The notes under the pieces: generated by a model
Databases searched by the model: none
Told to the model about the DNA's origin: nothing
Seen by the model: only the letters and a program-made list of their open reading frames with translations
Shown: piece after piece, positions 34,901 through 38,920 of the stretch
How the letters are laid out: every line of letters begins with the position of its first letter
Position numbering within the stretch: position 1 is the stretch's first letter
NCBI GenBank assembly: GCA_045591485.1
Contig: JAZNSV010000073.1
Location: 1 to 38,920 of the forward strand
Direction of reading: 5' to 3'
Length of the DNA stretch: 38,920 nucleotides
Origin: Colimorpha sp045591485
Lineage (GTDB): Bacteria > Bacteroidota > Bacteroidia > Bacteroidales > P3
Program-made: the position numbers and the translations under genes

Positions 34901-35186
34901 CAATGTTTAGTATCTCATAGCTTGTGGCATCAGAAAGAGTATGCGGGTCGAACAGAATTGGCTTCTGTCTGTTTCGAAGCAGATCAGCTTCCATGGCCAC
35001 CAAGAAACTTGATTTTCCTGTGCCGTATGTGCCGATGATCGTATACGAATGCACTCCTGACTTGAAGCCATTGACTATATGACTGATGGCTTTCTTTGCG
35101 TTAGGGGTTACTATGTAGTGTGAACCCTTGACAAAGCCATTCTCAATATTGGCTGACAGATTAAATGCTCGCTTCATAGTAACCAT
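31944..35186 (-). CDS. sspC: SspC-like large ATPase
   Basis: A 1080-residue protein (1077 if it starts at the fourth codon, MKRAFNL). Walker A is GTYGTGKS at 52-59 and Walker B FLVIVIDE with D142-E143. The rest, about 900 residues, is helical and charged. It begins 26 nt inside sspB (17 nt if the second Met is used), a coupling typical of the Ssp operon, where SspC is the ATPase working with the DUF4007 protein SspB. Large ATPases of similar start occur in other defence systems such as BREX (BrxC), so the name rests on its neighbours. Confidence 0.8.
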   Translation of the reverse strand: MVTMKRAFNLSANIENGFVKGSHYIVTPNAKKAISHIVNGFKSGVHSYTIIGTYGTGKSSFLVAMEADLLRNRQKPILFDPHTLSDATSYEILNIVGDYCELLAILQRKLSNVKSGESVIDALNRYYNECQKQGKFLVIVIDEFGKILEHAAKNNPEKELYFLQQLAEYVNHPSRQILLLTTLHQNFGSYAKDLTEEQKNEWKKVKGRFQEVAFVEPVEQLLHLASIQLQGELKPLACTNVKNLHRLAVETGFVAKDFKESTALQLYPLDLFSAYAVTSAIQRYGQNERSLFSFLSTRGEDSVLDFCPGDRLTYNLAKVYDYITYNFQSTLSDANADSMSWASIRNSIERVGTKKWESDEQSLVAIRLIKALGLLNIFGNAGFRLDIQQFSRYAKWAMNIPKADDVIRRLVEIKIVRYAEYKERLVLFEGTDIDLEAEFYEAGLRVPRPIFFVDRLIHLFHQRIAPVKAHFYQKGTPRFFDYKILEAPERTTPDGDTDGYIELIFSTKKNALKDLKDYSASTDIAIVFAFFKETENLVNHLYNIDKYEYLLKQVVVETDNVARGEFKKLLEHEQELLNKELSDSLFSYNDKVVWIYNGKEQNIHSHRDFNKLLSRVCDEVYSKTPVMNNELFNRYKLSGSISTARKNYLTALIEHNAEEDLRFPKDKFPPEKTIYYSLLKDTGLHQNGEFSDADIKEGFKPLWDASEDFLQSTVNKPRRISELIGMLTDKPYKVKQGLLDFWIPTYLFIRRQDFALYDATRGSFIPNVNMEFFDLLQKHPRDYQVKKFAVDGVKLSFFNQYRRFVNLGDEFSISTQSFIETIKPFLHFYVHLNDYTKNTRKFNHRSTMRFRDVLAKAKDPEQAFFEDLPDALGFDRTKMKDEQTINEYGQVIERAIRELRTCYTNLIDRIEERLVDEFDLDSGDYSEYITEIRQRLANVKTHLLTGKQKEFYHHVMTEYDNRTQWYQSICYTILDQRLDTLRDEQEDKLVDDLIYMFRECEKYSDISRRLREPDNSDAYSFDLVTNQGTNIRTQTYILPEKDKKKSSELEDKINRILSGNNNVDVCTLLSLLNKKMKGGD

Positions 35187-36021
35187 TTAGAATTGTTTCG
35201 GATGCAATGTCCTTGATAAATTGTATTTGTCGGATGCCCGCCTCATCGCTATAGGATAGAAGGCTTGAATACTGGGAAGCCAGCTGTTTTAGCATTTCAA
35301 TAATCTCAGCATCGGTCATACAGAATGACATTCCAATACGGTGACGGATGTCGTCATAAGCCAATGTGTTGTCACCTTCTTTTTCTTTAAGCTTGTTCAG
35401 AGCATAGAGGAATATTTGAGCCGGAACCTTTCGCTTGCCTTCTGTGTTGAAATAATACTCTTTATCATCGTCATTGATTCTAAGCAAATCAAGGTCAATG
35501 AACAATGCAGAGAAGTCTTCATTGGATAGTGGCTTTTGTGGCAATGCGTAGTTGTGAATGAGAACATCAATGTCCTTTTTGACAGTGTTTTCGTTGTACA
35601 CATTCTTCAAACCTTCTCCAGCAAGTTTGTACTTGATATGGTTCGCGAACTGCTCTTTTGTAAAACGTGCACGCTCTCGGTGAAATTCACAGAAGAAAAT
35701 CTGATAGATGGATGCCTGCCCATTAAAAACGAGATTGAAATGAAGCAACCACAGAGTCGCCAAGTCTTCAAGATAAGGGTCTTTCCCATTGTGGTCATCA
35801 AAAAGATAATGTCCCAATGGAGTTATTTCCCCTTTATCATAGATGTCGCAGACCTTAAGCCAATAGCGGATGGAGGAGACCATATTTTTTCCAACGCCAA
35901 GATGAATCACTGCGTCGGGAGCGCTGAAATCGCGTTTCTGTACAACAAAATCGTATCCTTTCTTGAGCCATAACGACTTGCAAGCAAAGGATTCGTGGCC
36001 AGAAAAGCTGTAGTTTGCCAT
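35161..36021 (-). CDS. sspB: SspB-like DUF4007 protein
   Basis: A 286-residue protein that opens with the DUF4007 signature: YSFSGHESFACKSLWLKKGYD, then DAVIHLGVGKNMVSSIRYW (about 36-54). In SspBCD-SspE systems this family member nicks DNA at the modification site, a step needed before sulfur is inserted on one strand. The first gene of the operon, it has a full promoter 26-57 nt upstream. The start ATGGCAAAC lies within a sequence duplicated upstream of the DUF1016 gene at 37690. Confidence 0.9.
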   Translation of the reverse strand: MANYSFSGHESFACKSLWLKKGYDFVVQKRDFSAPDAVIHLGVGKNMVSSIRYWLKVCDIYDKGEITPLGHYLFDDHNGKDPYLEDLATLWLLHFNLVFNGQASIYQIFFCEFHRERARFTKEQFANHIKYKLAGEGLKNVYNENTVKKDIDVLIHNYALPQKPLSNEDFSALFIDLDLLRINDDDKEYYFNTEGKRKVPAQIFLYALNKLKEKEGDNTLAYDDIRHRIGMSFCMTDAEIIEMLKQLASQYSSLLSYSDEAGIRQIQFIKDIASETILNGYYEASI

Positions 36022-36046
36022 TATAGTTTGTTCTTTATTTTAAAAT

Positions 36047-36078
36047 GCAAAAATACACTTTTTTTCTGGAATGGCAAA
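36047..36078 (-). promoter_or_regulatory. Promoter of the ssp operon
   Basis: On the minus strand TTTG (36078-36075), 19 nt, TATTTTTGC (36055-36047). About 70 nt around it, through the start codon, is nearly the same as the stretch at 37690-37760. Confidence 0.85.
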
Positions 36079-36079
36079 A

Positions 36080-36559
36080 TGAAATTTTTAACGGCTGTTA
36101 AAAATGTAATACTGAAATAATATGGTCGCCGAGAGAAAATGGAGAATGCGGTTGCTCCTGCCCGATGCACTTGGCCGTGCTAGCGTCGCAGGCCGTGTTT
36201 CCAATGGAGCCAGGTAGAATGGGTTAAACGGGCACGATGGGTTTAATGGGCATGATGGGGATAGGTATAGGGTGGACGGCCGATAACGGCCACCCACGGG
36301 AATTGCTATTGTTTATGGGTTGTTTGTGCAATGTGTTTTAGGTGGTACGTTTTTGCAGCAAAGAAGACACAAAGAACCCACGAAGAAGGGACGAAGAAAG
36401 AAAACTACCGATGGATCGCCGAGAGGTCACCGTGGTTTGCCGTCGGCTTGACTGACAAGGATTGTCAATAGTCTTTGCATAACCGGCCTCTTTTCTTCCG
36501 ATTCATGGCACTATGCAGAGACCTGGAATAGACAAGCTTTCTACGTTCTTGCGATTGGA
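36080..36559. repeat. Gene-free stretch with an 18-nt tandem repeat
   Basis: Two 18-nt units of the type GGGTTTAATGGGCATGAT stand at 36221-36256, followed by GGGG. A small GGCCGATAACGGCC palindrome lies near 36278. Purine-rich AAGAACCCACGAAGAAGG-type units at 36360-36400 resemble common Bacteroidetes intergenic repeats. No gene or promoter is seen. Confidence 0.6.
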
Positions 36560-37687
36560 TCATTCCTTGTCCTCCTTTTCATTGAATTCAGCGACCCATT
36601 CACGCAGTTTGTTTTGCAACAATGTCTTGTCTGGCAGGTACAACGTGTATTGCTGAGCGTAAATATTGGCATCTTCTGGCAGGGTCAATTCGACCAGGGA
36701 ATTGTTGGCCGTCTCGCACATCAATATGCCTATCGTGGGCTTCTCAAAGTCTTGTTTTACATACCGGTCGTAATAGTTTACATACATCTGCATCTGTCCG
36801 AGGTCTTGATGCGTGAGATCGCCAACTTTGAGGTCAATCAGAACATAGCATTGCAGGAGACGATTGTAGAACACCAAATCGACATAGAAGTTTCGTTCCT
36901 CGAAGGTGAAGCGTTTCTGCCTGGCCTCGAACAGGAAACCTTTTCCCATTTCCAACAGGAACTGTTGCATACGACCAATAATGGCGTTTTCCAACTTGGA
37001 CTCCGTATAGGCGGCATCGGGTTTGAGGCCGAGGAATTCCAATGTGATGGGATTCTTTATGATGTCTGATGGCTTTTCTATGGTTTGCCCTTCTCGGGCC
37101 AGACGCATCACTTCGTTCTTGTCACGGCTCAATGCCAACCGTTCATAGAGGCTGCTACCCACCTGACGCTTCAGTTGTTTGACAGACCACTGTTGCTGTG
37201 TCGCCTCAATCTCATAGAAACTGCGGGCTTCTTCATTTTCAATGCGCATCAGAATTAGGTAGTGAGACCATGAGAGTGTGAAACGGGGCATCTGAATTGT
37301 GGCAACGTCGTTGCCCCAATTTGTAGGTTTTTCACTTTCAGGCAATCTTGTTGTCTCTTTCAATTGGGGCAATACCGTTGCCCCAATTGCAGTACTAGTG
37401 TAAGCTTGATAGAAAAAACGGCATCGTTTTAGTGTATCATAACTCCAATCGTTGCCATATCTTTCCATCAGTCGGGCAGAGAGTTTTTTCAACACCTGCT
37501 GACCGTATGTGGCACGTTCTCCCCGCTGCTCATCCTCAAAGATATAGCGTCCCACCACAAAGCGAGTCCTAACCTCCGCCACATTGACAGCATTGACTGC
37601 AAATCGCCGCGATTGTTCGATTAATTCGGAAATTCTTTTGAAAAGAGTATCTGTTCTATTGTCTAATGTGGTCATGTCGCTCATCAT
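36560..37687 (-). CDS. DUF1016 (YhcG family) PD-(D/E)xK nuclease
   Basis: A 375-residue protein (starts MMSD; any of three Met could be used). The N-terminal part (VNVAEVRTRFVVGRYIFE, then YGQQVLKKLSARLMERYGNDWS) is the DUF1016_N helical region. The C-terminal nuclease has FYVDLVFYNRLLQCYVLIDLKVG with D270 and DLK at 285-287, the PD-(D/E)xK pattern. Members are often carried in defence islands and beside restriction systems; substrate not known. A short polyQLKE-type insert with ATVLPQLKETTRLPES lies at 103-118. It has a full promoter and shares its upstream block with sspB, which suggests common regulation or a duplicated cassette. Confidence 0.88.
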   Translation of the reverse strand: MMSDMTTLDNRTDTLFKRISELIEQSRRFAVNAVNVAEVRTRFVVGRYIFEDEQRGERATYGQQVLKKLSARLMERYGNDWSYDTLKRCRFFYQAYTSTAIGATVLPQLKETTRLPESEKPTNWGNDVATIQMPRFTLSWSHYLILMRIENEEARSFYEIEATQQQWSVKQLKRQVGSSLYERLALSRDKNEVMRLAREGQTIEKPSDIIKNPITLEFLGLKPDAAYTESKLENAIIGRMQQFLLEMGKGFLFEARQKRFTFEERNFYVDLVFYNRLLQCYVLIDLKVGDLTHQDLGQMQMYVNYYDRYVKQDFEKPTIGILMCETANNSLVELTLPEDANIYAQQYTLYLPDKTLLQNKLREWVAEFNEKEDKE

Positions 37688-37689
37688 TT

Positions 37690-37756
37690 CATTTTTGCCA
37701 TTATAATTTGTTCTTTTTTTAAATGCAAAGATACATGTTTTTTATGGAATGACAAA
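37690..37756 (-). promoter_or_regulatory. Promoter cassette duplicated from the ssp promoter, with leader peptide
   Basis: On the minus strand TTTG (37756-37753), 19 nt, TATCTTTGC (37733-37725). The following leader matches the sspB one up to ATGGCAAA, but here that ATG opens a five-codon frame (MAKMK) whose TGA overlaps the ATG of the nuclease gene. Confidence 0.8.
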
Positions 37757-37782
37757 ATTAAATGTTACATACACGCGACGTG

Positions 37783-38514
37783 TTACTCCTTAAGTTCACC
37801 ATTTAGATATTGTTCGGTGAGCGTATTGTGAATGCAAGAATGCATATTATCCAGAAAATGGTCGACTGCGTTTAACGCATCAAATAACATCAGGAAGTCC
37901 AACATAACTTTTCCTTCTACCAGTTCCGTGTTTCTTGACATATACAACTTCCCACAGTCAAGGTGAGTCTCTACGTTGCGGTCATCCCGCCACCAAGAAG
38001 ATGATGTCGAGTGTTTTTCAAGCAAGGCGGTTAACTCGTGATACTGAAGATTTATTTCTTCTGGGAAATAATGCAATACAGACTTAAGTTTGCCCCATTC
38101 CGATTTTGATTTTGTGCTAGTTTCAAAACCATATAGTTTTTTGAAGCCTTCGTTAAGAATAACAGCCATCTTCCCTCTCATGAAACGTTTGTCATAATCC
38201 TTATCGGCAAGGACAAAGTATTTGCTGATAATCATACCGTCTGTCATTGTCTGAGCGACAAATATCATGACAGAAATGACTGTTTGGTACATGATGTGGA
38301 ATTCATCCTGCTTTTCTTTGACTTGATTGAGGATGTTAATGATTTTAGGAAAGCTATGAGAGAATTCTGCAACGTGTTCGTCAATAATAGACACCATTTG
38401 CGAACGTACATTTTCGGTCATTGGTTTTCCATTAAAATGTCCCTCGCTAAACCATCGAGCATAGGGATAATTTAGAATCGGTCTGAAATAAATGTCTTCA
38501 ATATCATCAGTCAT
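37783..38514 (-). CDS. HEPN-like protein
   Basis: A 243-residue, mostly helical protein. The start was set at MTDDIEDIYF because the promoter at 38533 lies within a longer frame. R179-N180-V-E-T-H184 fits the RNxxxH motif of HEPN nucleases, which cleave RNA in toxin and defence systems. Upstream is an IISKYFVLADKDYDKRFMRGK segment and a KSEWGKLKSVL helix. No partner minimal nucleotidyltransferase is beside it. The HEPN assignment rests on this motif and helical content, so an unrelated helical protein remains possible. Promoter leader about 12 nt. Confidence 0.5.
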   Translation of the reverse strand: MTDDIEDIYFRPILNYPYARWFSEGHFNGKPMTENVRSQMVSIIDEHVAEFSHSFPKIINILNQVKEKQDEFHIMYQTVISVMIFVAQTMTDGMIISKYFVLADKDYDKRFMRGKMAVILNEGFKKLYGFETSTKSKSEWGKLKSVLHYFPEEINLQYHELTALLEKHSTSSSWWRDDRNVETHLDCGKLYMSRNTELVEGKVMLDFLMLFDALNAVDHFLDNMHSCIHNTLTEQYLNGELKE

Positions 38515-38532
38515 ATTTCGAAAATTTAAAGT

Positions 38533-38541
38533 GCAAAAATA
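38533..38541 (-). promoter_or_regulatory. -7 promoter element for the HEPN-like gene
   Basis: On the minus strand this is TATTTTTGC, matching TAnnTTTGC, with a weak TTGT upstream. It gives a leader of about 12 nt before 38514. Confidence 0.65.
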
Positions 38542-38587
38542 CATTTTTCCCATAAAACAGACAAGCAAAAAAAATGTTGACAAATAG

Positions 38588-38716
38588 ATGAAGAAAACGG
38601 TGTTCTCGCAACTGTGCTACCAATACATGGTCATCCGCAACTGTGCAGAACAAACCGACGGCCTGTTTGCACGTATCATCGGCAAAATAAATGCAGACGC
38701 GTCAACAAAATACTGA
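38588..38716 (+). CDS. Short open frame, possibly a gene remnant
   Basis: A 42-codon frame opens at ATGAAGAAAACG and ends TGA at 38714: MKKTVFSQLCYQYMVIRNC then AEQTDGLFARIIGKINADAS and TKY. Its composition is protein-like and richer in G+C than the defence island, but no family is recognised and no promoter or ribosome site is seen. It may be a remnant or chance. Confidence 0.3.
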   Translation: MKKTVFSQLCYQYMVIRNCAEQTDGLFARIIGKINADASTKY

Positions 38717-38920
38717 TATACCTCTAAGTGGTCCGGGTGCGCCCCCCCACTGACCACTAAAATCTCCCTGCCTGCGGCAGAAATCTTGGAAATCCTGGAA
38801 ATCGAAAGTCCATCGTGGATTGTCTGGGTGCAGGTTGTTGGCATATTGGAAATCCTCGCAACGCTCCGCTCGCGCAATCTGCGGCCCACACCCATTTATC
38901 CGAGCCACGTTAGTAGCGGC
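38717..38920. repeat. Window end: degenerate repeats, no gene
   Basis: GTGGTCCGGG and its partial complement GTGACCACT lie near 38730-38758 around a C-run. TTGGAAATCCT-type units recur three times (38784-38800, 38850-38860). These look like backbone intergenic repeats that mark the right edge of the defence island. Confidence 0.45.

Noticed and set aside
31944..35186. Large ATPase read as BrxC of a BREX system
   Set aside because: No PglX methyltransferase, PglZ or Lon-like BrxL is near; DUF4007 and a DndC-like gene beside it fit the Ssp system instead.
36088..36297. A 69-codon minus-strand frame upstream of the ssp promoter
   Set aside because: It reads through an 18-nt tandem repeat and promoter-proximal sequence, with Pro/Ser-rich low-complexity translation and no start signal.

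Overview
The window looks like a chromosome piece from an uncultured or host-associated member of the Bacteroidales. The clearest sign is the Bacteroidetes housekeeping promoter (TTTG, 19-20 nt, TAnnTTTGC), seen at least eight times in front of genes. The gene families agree: YfhO, DUF4412-like, exported MORN-repeat and exported caspase proteins, and signal peptides ending in AQ. Ribosome binding sites are weak throughout, and short heptanucleotide arrays are scattered between and inside genes.

Layout. (1) 0.2-11.8 kb is a G+C-rich backbone. It holds an exported DUF4412-like protein, a 7TM-HD phosphohydrolase, a YfhO membrane protein, a family 2 glycosyltransferase, a cytidylyltransferase/aminotransferase fusion and an opine-dehydrogenase-like protein. 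These converge on an IspD/TarI-like cytidylyltransferase and a LicD protein, followed by an ECF-S-like membrane protein. Genes 6.0-11.2 kb read as a module that makes a CDP-activated phospho-amino compound and puts it on a surface glycan. (2) 11.9-14.9 kb carries an exported MORN-repeat protein, a candidate antisense-strand small RNA and mtaB, whose coding sequence contains two in-frame repeat insertions. (3) 14.9-15.95 kb has no protein gene but is rich in structure: simple repeats, hairpins, a long 11-nt-phased palindrome, a strong promoter and a structured leader. (4) 15.97-22.4 kb is a tight eight-gene operon of exported proteins around a caspase-fold protease, with two lipoproteins and two probable outer-membrane barrels. 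(5) 22.5-25.7 kb has a small lipoprotein, aqpZ, a purine nucleoside phosphorylase gene put out of frame by a heptamer array, and a DUF362 protein. (6) 25.8-38.5 kb is a more A+T-rich defence island on the minus strand: a Fic protein, then SspB, SspC, SspD and SspE of a DNA phosphorothioation defence system with a KAP P-loop NTPase downstream, then a DUF1016 nuclease and a HEPN-like protein.

The least expected observations are three. Two long palindromes share one architecture (four plus four units at 11-nt spacing) but differ in sequence. Heptanucleotide arrays enter genes, staying in frame in ispD-like and mtaB but breaking deoD, where gain of one 7-nt unit or loss of two would restore the frame. 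The exported caspase operon has no function I recognise. Product names come from motifs read by eye; no database search was possible.
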